Shown here in pieces: positions 27,538-36,650 of a DNA stretch of 37,403 nucleotides. This DNA is from Thermoplasmata archaeon. Lineage in GTDB: Archaea; Thermoplasmatota; Thermoplasmata; Thermoplasmatales; Thermoplasmataceae. The DNA lies in assembly GCA_021818765.1 (NCBI GenBank), contig JAKATM010000003.1:1-37403 (forward strand), in the 5' to 3' direction. Under the pieces are notes generated by a model. It saw only the letters and a list, made by a program, of their open reading frames with translations. It had not been told where the DNA came from and searched no databases. Within the stretch, counting starts at the first letter, position 1, and each line of letters opens with the position of its first letter. The position numbers and the translations under genes are program-made.

Positions 27538-29128
27538 CTAGCTTATCAGGATCTATTCCATCCCACAGGGGGTCTTTATTCAATGCTTCAATAAGCAACT
27601 TTGTCAGCTTTCTTATCCTTCCCTTCTTCGATAGAAGCTCATTTATAAGCGGAGATTTATCGGGCATGAGGAAATCAGTTTTCCTGAACAACAGGCAGTC
27701 CTGGTCACCCCTGTTGTATCTGGTCCACAGGCTGGGATCGGATGCCACCGCCAGCAATGACAAATAAGTGACGAGAACAGAGAAATTATCCAGTCGCTCG
27801 TCATATGTGGATGTGGTTCTCTGCGGATGCTGGAAATGATCATGTCCATTCTCCGGCGCCTTCATCCCTTTCAGGCTGGGGACATACATTCCGTCGTAGT
27901 CGACCAGGGTGATCCCATCAGAAGAATTCACCATGACGTTGTCGCCGGAAATATCCCCATGAGATATTCCAAAGGATCGCAACCTTATTGCAACCGAGAG
28001 GAATCTTTTTGCTATGTCGGTTATTTTTCTAGGCGTTTCAAGGTTATTTGCAATGTAAGTGTTAAGGTTGACACCATCTATCCATTCCATCAGTAAAGCA
28101 GGGAAATAGACGGCAGGGTTCCTGAGTGTTCTCAATGTCTTCGGAAGGTAGCTGAACGAAGCAAACGTCGATCCGTCGTTGAATCTGGAAATGGCCTTTG
28201 AAATAAGGTAGTAACGCTTGCTGAGATCCGGCTTGCTGCGAGTAAAACATTTCAAGGCATGTGCGGATTGGCCATTTTCCAGCTTGAAAACCGTTCCGTA
28301 GTTCCCTGAAGAGTACACCACATTGCCTGGCATGTTGACATATGGATTTGGGACTACCTTGGAAGAAAGTATTTCCACACGATCCTTCGAAATGCTGAAC
28401 TCAAGATTCTGCATGGCCCTGGAATAGTCGCTCTGGCTTGGCCATGAAACATTCTGGGGTATAGAGTCAAGATCCGGGGGCACCTCGTCTATGATTGTTC
28501 TTGGATCTGGTGCTGCGGGTACAGTCTCTGCCTGTTTTTGCTGCTGTTGTGGAGCATCAGGCGGGGGAGCCTCATCCTTCTTTGGCTCTTTCAAGGCGTT
28601 TACCGCTCCCGTCTCCTTAGGCTGCTCCTGCTTTGCTGATGTCCTTATGAAGGTTGCTGCCACGAACAGGAAGAAAGCGAAGAATACAACATCATAGATG
28701 GGTAGCAGATACGCTATTAAAAGGGACGCAAGCACAGGCACAAGAAATAGGAATCGCCTTGGCAAGGATCTGAAGTAATATAGGAATAGTCCTGTGGATA
28801 ACGCGAGAACTGCAATGAGAAGTGCTATAGTATCGATGAAATCAAGAGGATTAACCAGGAGGGACATGGTCAGGAGTATTGCTATTGCAAGCAGGGAATA
28901 ACTGCCGGATTCCCAGTTTATCATTCTCTTCGATCGTACGACAGCTAAAATTACCAGCAAAATGAATGCAACAACAATTATATGATACGTCTCGTATGCT
29001 ATGAATATGGATGCAAGGTGGAGTCCCTTTTCAGCATATGCCCAAGAACTGTAAATGAACTGCAGCGGCACAACTGCCAGGAAGAGAATTACGAATATGA
29101 GTGCCAGGACCTTGTTTATATATTTCAT
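27521..29128 (-). CDS. Membrane-anchored Ser/Thr protein kinase (N-terminal multi-TM domain, Pro/Gln-rich linker, kinase domain)
   Basis: About 6 TM helices in the first ~165 aa; linker PPPDAPQQQQKQAETVPAAP; ALKCF (VAIK Lys), ISHGDISGDNVMV catalytic loop, LVDYDGMYVPSLKG (DFG equivalent). Confidence 0.88.
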   Translation of the reverse strand: MKYINKVLALIFVILFLAVVPLQFIYSSWAYAEKGLHLASIFIAYETYHIIVVAFILLVILAVVRSKRMINWESGSYSLLAIAILLTMSLLVNPLDFIDTIALLIAVLALSTGLFLYYFRSLPRRFLFLVPVLASLLIAYLLPIYDVVFFAFFLFVAATFIRTSAKQEQPKETGAVNALKEPKKDEAPPPDAPQQQQKQAETVPAAPDPRTIIDEVPPDLDSIPQNVSWPSQSDYSRAMQNLEFSISKDRVEILSSKVVPNPYVNMPGNVVYSSGNYGTVFKLENGQSAHALKCFTRSKPDLSKRYYLISKAISRFNDGSTFASFSYLPKTLRTLRNPAVYFPALLMEWIDGVNLNTYIANNLETPRKITDIAKRFLSVAIRLRSFGISHGDISGDNVMVNSSDGITLVDYDGMYVPSLKGMKAPENGHDHFQHPQRTTSTYDERLDNFSVLVTYLSLLAVASDPSLWTRYNRGDQDCLLFRKTDFLMPDKSPLINELLSKKGRIRKLTKLLIEALNKDPLWDGIDPDKLAKIQR

Positions 29129-29187
29129 CTGTGCGGGATGAAGATCATTCTCTACCTCTATTTTTTATCTTTGGTATTTGTCAGGCG

Positions 29188-29202
29188 TTATTTTATTTAA
29201 TT
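29188..29202 (+). promoter_or_regulatory. TATA-like promoter for the acetamidase/formamidase gene
   Basis: ttattttatttaatt about 26 nt upstream of ATG 29221. Confidence 0.4.
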
Positions 29203-29220
29203 ACCTGCAATTATACTTAC

Positions 29221-30147
29221 ATGCTCATTGTGGATGGACGAAAGGAGTCGAATCTCCACTCCTCGTGGTCCAAACAAAACATGGAAATATGCGCTGTCCC
29301 GCAGAATGAGATTGTCCAGATAATCATACCGGACTCCTCAACCATGCAGATAACAAAGGATTCAACCTCTGAAACGCTGCATTTACTCGATTCAAGCAGG
29401 TATGATGCCGCGGTTGGTCCAATCAGGGTGGAGGGGGCATCTCCCGGCGATTCATTGGAGATAGAGATTATACAGATCAGAACGGGAGACTGGGGCTGGA
29501 CTTCGTTATCATCTGATTTCGGGCTCATAAAGAAGAGGTTCAGCGAAAGACTTTACCACTGGAGTATTTTTGGTGGTTATGCCACCCCGATGGGAGATTT
29601 CCTGGAGGGCATTAGAATAAGGACCGATCCTTTTCTTGGTGTCATAGGAACGCAACCTTCTTCTGGAAAGTATGGCATGATTCCTCCGCGCCATTTTGGT
29701 GGCAACATGGATAATAGGCTGCTCAGGCCCGGATCAAGGCTCTACCTGCCATGCAACATTGACGGTGGGATGATCTCGTTCGGAGACCCGCATGCTGCCC
29801 AGGGGGATGGCGAGGTATGCGGGACTGCAATAGAAACATCAGCGGAAGCAATGGTCAGGTTCAGGGTTCTCAAAGGAGAGAAGATTTCATTCCCAAGGGC
29901 CCGCATTCCTCCAGTGGCTGAACCGGAGTCAATAATGACATCCGGAATATCCAGGAGCCTGAGACAGGCAGCTATTATTGCTGTTGAAGAGATGATCGAC
30001 GATCTAGCCCGAATGCAGGGGCTGACAGCAGAGGAAGCCTATGTTCTTTGCAGCGTAGCAGGCAACCTGAAGGTCTCGGAGATCGTTGACGAGCCGAATT
30101 TCGTCGTATCTATGACGCTTCCAAAGAACATATTCAGCAGGGCATGA
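29221..30147 (+). CDS. Acetamidase/formamidase family protein
   Basis: GDSLEIEIIQIRTGDWGWTS, MIPPRHFGGNMDNRLLRPGSRLYLPCNIDGGMISFGDPHAAQGDGEVCGTAIE. Start at 29221 preferred over 29101, which overlaps the divergent kinase gene. Confidence 0.93.
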   Translation: MLIVDGRKESNLHSSWSKQNMEICAVPQNEIVQIIIPDSSTMQITKDSTSETLHLLDSSRYDAAVGPIRVEGASPGDSLEIEIIQIRTGDWGWTSLSSDFGLIKKRFSERLYHWSIFGGYATPMGDFLEGIRIRTDPFLGVIGTQPSSGKYGMIPPRHFGGNMDNRLLRPGSRLYLPCNIDGGMISFGDPHAAQGDGEVCGTAIETSAEAMVRFRVLKGEKISFPRARIPPVAEPESIMTSGISRSLRQAAIIAVEEMIDDLARMQGLTAEEAYVLCSVAGNLKVSEIVDEPNFVVSMTLPKNIFSRA

Positions 30148-30217
30148 TTTTTGCATGGTGGATCTTTACGACCAGTGCAAAGAAACCTTTATTACAAGAA
30201 TCTGACTGAGTAATTGG

Positions 30218-31468
30218 ATGCAATTCAAAACTTCATTCAACATACCTGCTTCACTGTGCATCAAGTGCAGATCTGCCAAGAACCTCTGCGGTCTCTCATA
30301 TTGCCCCATACTTGTCAGCACAATGGTAACACCCAAATTTGAGAGGCAGATCAGGAATGAGGTATCTGGTTCATCTCCGCCATCCGTGTTTGTGGGCAGA
30401 TTTGGTTATCCAAAGATAAAGGTTTATCCTTCCACCCCACCGGAATTCGGTGAGACAGGAAGTTATGAAACACCATCAGAATGGATGAAAATGGACATGG
30501 AAAAATTTCTCTCAATGCGCCTTTCCATGCTGAGGGGTGGAATGGAAATATCCGTGAAGAATGCATCCACTCCGGACGGCAAGCTTCTCGACACACAACT
30601 TCTCTCGATGGCAAGCAAGCCAGTTGATATGGAAATGATTTTCAGCAAGAGCATGCTTTCATCCAAAATCGTGCTTTCGGAATACACACCACCAATGGGA
30701 CCTGCGGCCCCGCTCAAAAACATATCTTATGGAAACGTGAAAATAGAGCCATACGTCGAGCGGGCTTTCAATGACACAGATCTCCGTGCGGTCAAGGCCA
30801 TATACGACCTGTACAACAGAGGGGTAGACGTCTCCCGCCTTTCAAAAATACTTAGCACCGGTGCATTCGGTGTGAAGGAAGACCGCAGGGCGGTGCCTAC
30901 CAGATGGTCTATAACGGCGGTCGACAAGAACGTTTCAGATCTGAACCTGAAAACGCTCAAGGGCATGGAAACAGTAGACAAATTCGAGGTTTTTGTGCGA
31001 AAAACAAGCGGGAATCTGTTCATGGGTATAATGGCACCGGGCAACTGGCAGTTTGAATGGGGAGAGGCATGGTTCCCGGGCAGCACATGGAATACCTGGG
31101 GTTCCGATGCCGAGGTAGAGATCGATTATGAAGGGTACGACGGGAGGAAGGATTATCCTGGAATCGGTGGATGCTACTATGCATCAAGACTAGCCGCAAC
31201 AGAATATATGCTGAAGAGAAGGAGGATGGCAATCCCGCTCTTATGGAGGGAGATCTATCCGGGATTTAATCTTCCCGTCGGCGTCTGGTATGTGAGGGAG
31301 AACCTGAGGGAGATGTTCAACACCAAACCGGTGCAGCTAGACGACATTGAGAGCTGCATTCTCTACCTGAAGACGCAGATGAAGATACCTGTGGAAAAGT
31401 GGCTCTCAAGATCCACGATATACAGATACCTGAAAGCAGGATCGCTTGACAGGTATATTGCAGCGTGA
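30218..31468 (+). CDS. nreA: NreA-family DNA repair protein
   Basis: SLCIKCRSAKNLCGLSYCPI zinc-finger N-terminus, VFVGRFGYPKIKVYP, GPAAPLKNI, WSITAVDKNVSDL. Confidence 0.92.
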   Translation: MQFKTSFNIPASLCIKCRSAKNLCGLSYCPILVSTMVTPKFERQIRNEVSGSSPPSVFVGRFGYPKIKVYPSTPPEFGETGSYETPSEWMKMDMEKFLSMRLSMLRGGMEISVKNASTPDGKLLDTQLLSMASKPVDMEMIFSKSMLSSKIVLSEYTPPMGPAAPLKNISYGNVKIEPYVERAFNDTDLRAVKAIYDLYNRGVDVSRLSKILSTGAFGVKEDRRAVPTRWSITAVDKNVSDLNLKTLKGMETVDKFEVFVRKTSGNLFMGIMAPGNWQFEWGEAWFPGSTWNTWGSDAEVEIDYEGYDGRKDYPGIGGCYYASRLAATEYMLKRRRMAIPLLWREIYPGFNLPVGVWYVRENLREMFNTKPVQLDDIESCILYLKTQMKIPVEKWLSRSTIYRYLKAGSLDRYIAA

Positions 31469-32310
31469 ACGATATGCAGGTAGTCGAAATAAAGGCAAAG
31501 TCAGCCCTGAACAGATCTGGAATGGTGGAACTAGATTACGCCTTCAATGCATATCTGGGCTGCGCTCATGGTTGCAGGTACTGCTACGCTGCCGATATTA
31601 CACCTGGGGAATCGGCGGAGACATGGGGCGATACCGTCAGGGTCAGGGTCAACATAATCGAGCTTCTGCAGAGAGAGATAAAGAGCATGAGGAGAGGGCT
31701 TGTCGGTATTTCGACCATTACTGATCCGTATCAGCCAGTAGAGGCAAAATACAGGCTCTCCAGGCAGGCAATTTCGCTCCTGTTGGCAAACGGCTTCAGG
31801 GTATCAATTCAGACGAAGTCCCCTCTTGTGCTGAGGGATCTCGACATACTGCGGGACAGGAAGGGACTAGATGCAGGCGTCAGCCTGGCTACACCGGACA
31901 GTCAAATATCAAGACTCATAGACAGGAAATCGCCCCTTCCCGAAGCCAGGATAAGGACCATGCGTGAACTCACCAGGAACTCTATCAAGACATGGATGTT
32001 CCTGGGTCCAATCATTCCAGGTATCAATGATTCTTTCGATTCGATAGAGGCACTTATTTCCGTGGCTTCAGACCTTAAGATCAGGGTTATTTATGATCTT
32101 CTCAATCCATACAGTGGTGCGAAATCTATGCTAGGCGACAGTCTGGGTCCTGCATGGATTTCATCAATGAGCGGGCTTGACAGGCGCAGGTGGTGGGAAA
32201 GAGTTGAGTCAACTATCATCAGGATCGCAAGGGAATACAACGTGAAATGCAACAGCGAAGCCTCAGAACTCAGCGCCGAGACTGGCCTTATTTATAAGCC
32301 GCTTTTCTGA
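31465..32310 (+). CDS. SplB-like radical SAM protein
   Basis: YLGCAHGCRYCYA (CxxxCxxC), GISTITDPYQPVEAKYRLSRQAI, VSIQTKSPLVLRDLDIL. GTG start with 4-nt overlap with nreA. Confidence 0.88.
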   Translation: MNDMQVVEIKAKSALNRSGMVELDYAFNAYLGCAHGCRYCYAADITPGESAETWGDTVRVRVNIIELLQREIKSMRRGLVGISTITDPYQPVEAKYRLSRQAISLLLANGFRVSIQTKSPLVLRDLDILRDRKGLDAGVSLATPDSQISRLIDRKSPLPEARIRTMRELTRNSIKTWMFLGPIIPGINDSFDSIEALISVASDLKIRVIYDLLNPYSGAKSMLGDSLGPAWISSMSGLDRRRWWERVESTIIRIAREYNVKCNSEASELSAETGLIYKPLF

Positions 32311-32396
32311 CGATATGCCCTTCAGCCGCTGATCATATGAAAAGAATTATTAATCATCATGTTGATTCTCTGCAATCCGGATAGGTGTAAATTCAG

Positions 32397-33128
32397 ATGA
32401 CAGCACTCAATATTTCTGTTAAAAACCTGCGAGAACTTGCAGATCTAATAAATACGGTTGTGGGAGAGGCGAAATTTAAATTCGACAAGGCGGGAATGCT
32501 CGTAAGGGTGGTAGATCCAGCACATGTGGCCATGATCAATGCAGAGGTTCCTAGAGAGGCATTTGTGGAGTATCAGATCGATTCAGATGAAGAGATTGCA
32601 CTGGACCTTGAAAAACTCAAGAACGTCTTAAAACTCGCAGGATCCAACGACAATGTTTTCGTGCGCAAGACAAACGACAAGCTCAAATTTGAGCTTGGCA
32701 CAGTGAGCAAGAGTATCACTCTTCTTGACAACAGCATCGTAACCGTGCCAAAGATACCGCAGATATCCTCCGAATCATTCCTTGTCATCGGCAGAGGGGA
32801 TTTTGAACGAGGGTTGAAGGCGGCAGAAGACGTTTCAGACGCAATAAAATTTACCCTTTCCCCTGAAGAGTTCACGGCGAGATCCGCCTCGGATTCCGAG
32901 GATTCAGAGATGACAATCCCAAAGGACATGCTTAAGGAGATCAAATGCAGCGGCACAATAAAGAGCCTTTATCCGCTCGAATATCTTCTGAAGTTCGTCA
33001 AGTCGATACCATCCTCCGAAACGCTCAAACTAAGCTTCAAGGACGACTACCCGCTAACAATAGAATTCAACTTTGGCGGGTCAGGGCTCATGAAGGGGCT
33101 CTTCCTTCTCGCTCCGAGAACGGAATGA
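32397..33128 (+). CDS. pcn: DNA polymerase sliding clamp (PCNA)
   Basis: 243 aa; MLVRVVDPAHVAMINAEV, central IDCL region, YPLTIEFNFGGSGLMKGLFLLAPRTE. Confidence 0.95.
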   Translation: MTALNISVKNLRELADLINTVVGEAKFKFDKAGMLVRVVDPAHVAMINAEVPREAFVEYQIDSDEEIALDLEKLKNVLKLAGSNDNVFVRKTNDKLKFELGTVSKSITLLDNSIVTVPKIPQISSESFLVIGRGDFERGLKAAEDVSDAIKFTLSPEEFTARSASDSEDSEMTIPKDMLKEIKCSGTIKSLYPLEYLLKFVKSIPSSETLKLSFKDDYPLTIEFNFGGSGLMKGLFLLAPRTE

Positions 33129-33236
33129 TATCACAATACGATCGAGCAATTGCAGCAGATAATCCTGCCAATTATTTTTTACAAAGTATTTTGAGAACTT
33201 GTTATATAAGCTAAAGTCATATTTGATTTGATATCA

Positions 33237-33599
33237 ATGAATAAGCTCACTAAAGAAGAGGAAAGGGTTATTGTCCACAAGGGGACTGAGCGACCATTCA
33301 CAGGCGAATACGACGATTTCTTTGAAAAAGGCACTTACGTATGCAGAAGGTGCAACGCTCCATTATACAGGTCCGACAGTAAATTTGACTCCGGGTGTGG
33401 TTGGCCAAGCTTTGACGACGAGATTCCGGGAGCAGTGAAGCGGCTGCCTGATCCGGATGGAATGAGGACAGAGATAGAATGCTCAAACTGTGGCGCGCAC
33501 CTGGGTCATGTATTCCTCGGTGAACGCCTGACGACAAAGAACACCCGGCACTGCGTGAATTCAATCTCGCTTAGATTCATACCTGGTGGTGAAAAGTAG
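33237..33599 (+). CDS. msrB: Peptide-methionine (R)-S-oxide reductase
   Basis: [59 protein letters not shown] start at 33237 preferred; ORF track starts at 33228. Confidence 0.95.
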   Translation: MNKLTKEEERVIVHKGTERPFTGEYDDFFEKGTYVCRRCNAPLYRSDSKFDSGCGWPSFDDEIPGAVKRLPDPDGMRTEIECSNCGAHLGHVFLGERLTTKNTRHCVNSISLRFIPGGEK

Positions 33600-34148
33600 A
33601 TGCCTGGAACTCCGGAATCAATAGTTCTTGGCGGCGGCTGCTTCTGGTGCACGGAAGCTGTATTCAAGGAGATAACGGGCGTTGTTGAGGTCGAACCAGG
33701 CTATGCAGGGGGCAATGTCCGCAACCCGAACTACAGGATGGTCTGCACCGGTAATACGGGACATGCAGAGGTTGTAATGGTGAAATTTGATCCTGACGAA
33801 ATAGACCTGAAAGAAATACTCCAGATATTCTTCGCAACCCACGATCCCACCACACTTAACAGGCAGGGAGCAGACTTCGGTACCCAATACAGATCGACCA
33901 TCATGTACAAAGATGATGAGCAGAAGAAAATTGCTGAAGAGACAATAAAGGAACTAACTGATGACAACGTCTTCAAGAACCCCATTGTGACTAAGGTCGA
34001 GCCCCTTGGTGAATTCTATCCGGCAGAGGACTATCATCATGATTACTACGCGAAAAACCCTCTCGCAGGCTACTGCATGATGGTAATCTCGCCTAAGGTG
34101 TCAAAGCTTAGAAAGAAATTCAGCGACAGGATAAAAGTAAAGAATTGA
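33600..34148 (+). CDS. msrA: Peptide-methionine (S)-S-oxide reductase
   Basis: LGGGCFWCTEAVFKEITGV, GYAGG, EYHH-like AEDYHHDY. Confidence 0.96.
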   Translation: MPGTPESIVLGGGCFWCTEAVFKEITGVVEVEPGYAGGNVRNPNYRMVCTGNTGHAEVVMVKFDPDEIDLKEILQIFFATHDPTTLNRQGADFGTQYRSTIMYKDDEQKKIAEETIKELTDDNVFKNPIVTKVEPLGEFYPAEDYHHDYYAKNPLAGYCMMVISPKVSKLRKKFSDRIKVKN

Positions 34149-34190
34149 TTCATTCCCCTAATACAAAAGAGGAAATGTCTCCTCACACTT

Positions 34191-34742
34191 TTAAAATTCC
34201 AGTTCCGAGGACCAGATTATGCTGGCAAATTCACCATTAATTGAAGCAAGGTTTACATCATGTACGATGTCGGCGCTGATCTTCTTTCCATCCAGTTCAC
34301 GCTCATGTGCCGCGCATGCATCCCTGATCACAAAAGTCCTGAATCCCAGGTTTCCGGACATCCTTGCTGTTACACTCACGCAGTGATCTGTCGTCAGTCC
34401 CATGATATAAACTTCGGGGTTACCCATAGAGTGTAGAATCCCTTCCAGCTTTGTCCCTATGAATGCACTGTTCACGTGTTTTGTTACGATCGTCTCATGA
34501 TCAAGGGGCGATACTTCTGGTTTGAAATCAAAACCGGGTTTCCCGCTTTTGAGAAGTGAGTCTGGATTGAGTGAATCATGCCTGACATGTATAGATTTTC
34601 TGCCGTTTAGCCGGAACTTTCTGAGAACTTCCTTTATTACATTTTCGGCACCAGGATTGTTCCTTGCACCCCAAACCGGGTCGTCGAATCCTTTCTGGAC
34701 ATCAATAATTACAAGAGCGGCCGAAGAAGAAACAGTTACCAT
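34191..34742 (-). CDS. Isochorismatase-family cysteine hydrolase
   Basis: ALVIIDVQKGF (Asp), IVTKHVNSAF (Lys), MGLTTDHCVSVTARM (Cys). Intact triad. Confidence 0.92.
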   Translation of the reverse strand: MVTVSSSAALVIIDVQKGFDDPVWGARNNPGAENVIKEVLRKFRLNGRKSIHVRHDSLNPDSLLKSGKPGFDFKPEVSPLDHETIVTKHVNSAFIGTKLEGILHSMGNPEVYIMGLTTDHCVSVTARMSGNLGFRTFVIRDACAAHERELDGKKISADIVHDVNLASINGEFASIIWSSELEF

Positions 34743-34792
34743 AATCAAATATTATGAAGTGCCTAATATTCTTGATGCAAGGATTTTCAGGT

Positions 34793-35104
34793 CTACTTAA
34801 GTTTTTCAATCTGCAGCTTCAAGCCATCTATGCCCTTGACTAATGCCACCTCACCAGGATAGAACTCATCTCCATCATGAGTTGGAACCGCTTCCCATAT
34901 TTGTGAATTTGCAACTACATCTATCCTCTTTCCGGAAACTCTCTTCACCCTGCACCTCCTTCCTATTATGCTTTCTACTCCGACAAAACTTCGCGTCCTG
35001 AATGGAAACCTGACCAGGTTTCCTCCTAAGATTGCTCCTATAAATAGAGATGTAACGGTATCAAGCAGGATTATCAGAATAAGCGTTGACTCAGTGACCG
35101 GCAT
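34793..35104 (-). CDS. NfeD-like small membrane protein with C-terminal OB-fold-like domain
   Basis: One N-terminal TM helix, then GRRCRVKRVSGKRIDVVANSQIWEAVPTHDGDEFYPGEVALVKGIDGLKLQIEKL, an NfeD C-terminal pattern. Confidence 0.65.
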   Translation of the reverse strand: MPVTESTLILIILLDTVTSLFIGAILGGNLVRFPFRTRSFVGVESIIGRRCRVKRVSGKRIDVVANSQIWEAVPTHDGDEFYPGEVALVKGIDGLKLQIEKLK

Positions 35105-35286
35105 ATATGCCCTTCAAATCAAAATATCATTTCCCGGTTAATGTATTTTTACAGTTGATCGAATTGTAAACTATTGCAGAATAAATAACAGATCAAGAAT
35201 AAGCATGAATATCCCTCAATGCCTATTTTAGCATCCTTCAAAGCATGCTTGTATTGCCGGATTTGATTTTTCAAAAAATTAACGTT

Positions 35287-35916
35287 TCAGATTTGATCCT
35301 GCAGGCTGCCAATAAGGTCATCCTGATGGCCACTCAGGAGAGACTTTGCACCAGTTTCCCTAACAATCTTTGAAAGGCTCTTCTTTACAGCATCCTTCTT
35401 GCTTCCATCCGGGTCAGGCATTATGTGTCCCGGGAACAAGACCAACTTTCCATCTGAACCCCAGGCAGAATCCCCAACAACAAGCATATCCTCAAAATGC
35501 AGAACCATCTCATCCAGAAAAGGCAGATTCTTTTCAGATTCAGGTCTTATGTTATAGGGCTTCAAGACGAAAGGAAGTTTGGAACTCGGTCCATATTTCA
35601 CCGCCTTCTCAAGATGATGCAGCCTGATCTCATCTTCAGGTTTTCTTCTCTCAGTTCCTCTTAAATCAGGTATGCAGAGATCAACACCCAGCACTCTGGC
35701 AAGTGCTGAACTTCCCCTGATGTGTGAAAAGTTAGTCATAATGACAGCTACCGGCTTCCCCAGAATTTTCAATGCATCCACAAGACCCGGCACCATTGGA
35801 GGATCTATGGCGGCAACGGTTCCAGATGATATCAGGACATGACCTATCTGCTCGATCCCAAGCTCAGGATCATTGGATTTCCATTTGAAGACATTCTTGG
35901 CAACTGGAATCAACAT
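35287..35916 (-). CDS. Metallo-beta-lactamase-fold-like protein with degenerate metal site
   Basis: Overall MBL-like layout (ISSGTVAAIDPPM, VIMTNFSHIRGSSALARVLG, MLVVGDSAWG, LLSGHQDDLIG), but the HxHxDH motif is absent. Confidence 0.65.
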   Translation of the reverse strand: MLIPVAKNVFKWKSNDPELGIEQIGHVLISSGTVAAIDPPMVPGLVDALKILGKPVAVIMTNFSHIRGSSALARVLGVDLCIPDLRGTERRKPEDEIRLHHLEKAVKYGPSSKLPFVLKPYNIRPESEKNLPFLDEMVLHFEDMLVVGDSAWGSDGKLVLFPGHIMPDPDGSKKDAVKKSLSKIVRETGAKSLLSGHQDDLIGSLQDQI

Positions 35917-35987
35917 AATACAAACAGTGTTACTTCGTTAATAGTTATTAGCATAATTACTGCCAGCACTCACATTCGCTGCATTTT

Positions 35988-36347
35988 TTATTTATTTATG
36001 CCGGATATTTTTTTCTGTACGTATTCCCTGAGTGCAACTGCATTATTGAACCTGTCCTCTTTAGAAGAATAGAGAAAAGTAACTTCTTTCCCTTTGCAGA
36101 GTTCCACAAAGCCAGCGGTGTTTGGATTATGATCCAATTCTGCAAAGTATCTGAGCTTGAATGCTTCCCACTTTGCAGGTTCGTGACCAAACCATTTCCG
36201 GAGATCATCCGAAGGTGCAATCTCCTTTGCCCAACTATCCAATTTAAGATCGGCTTTTGATAATCCCCTCGGCCACAATTTATCAACAAGTATCCTGATA
36301 CCTCTACCAGAATGGTTCTTGTCATATACTCGAGCTAGATTGATCAT
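35988..36347 (-). CDS. DUF488 family protein
   Basis: RILVDKLWPRGLSKADLKLDSWAKEIAPSDDLRKWFGHEPAKWEAFKLRYFAEL. Confidence 0.93.
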   Translation of the reverse strand: MINLARVYDKNHSGRGIRILVDKLWPRGLSKADLKLDSWAKEIAPSDDLRKWFGHEPAKWEAFKLRYFAELDHNPNTAGFVELCKGKEVTFLYSSKEDRFNNAVALREYVQKKISGINK

Positions 36348-36650
36348 TGGTCTTATAGTATGATGTGAAAGAAAAGGATTATGTCCCTTTTTATTGTGTA
36401 AGGAACCAGGTTGTAAGTAAAAATAATTAATGTTCTTATCACGTCGTCAAACAGTGAATTACAGTTAAGCAAATCTTCTCGGCAACGAAATAGTTTAAAT
36501 CAGGTCTATAATGGAGATCAAGGGTGTTTAACAGGCTTTTTTCTGCAGATTATGCTTTGTCGCGGACAAGCCCTGAATTTGGCCCATAACTAAGGCTCCT
36601 TCGCTTAATATATCCTGCAGAGATTTACCTTTAAACACACAACTTGGATT

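Noticed and set aside
29101-29220. N-terminal extension of the formamidase ORF
   Set aside because: Would overlap the divergent kinase gene; the ATG at 29221 has a well-placed TATA-like box and a family-like N-terminus.
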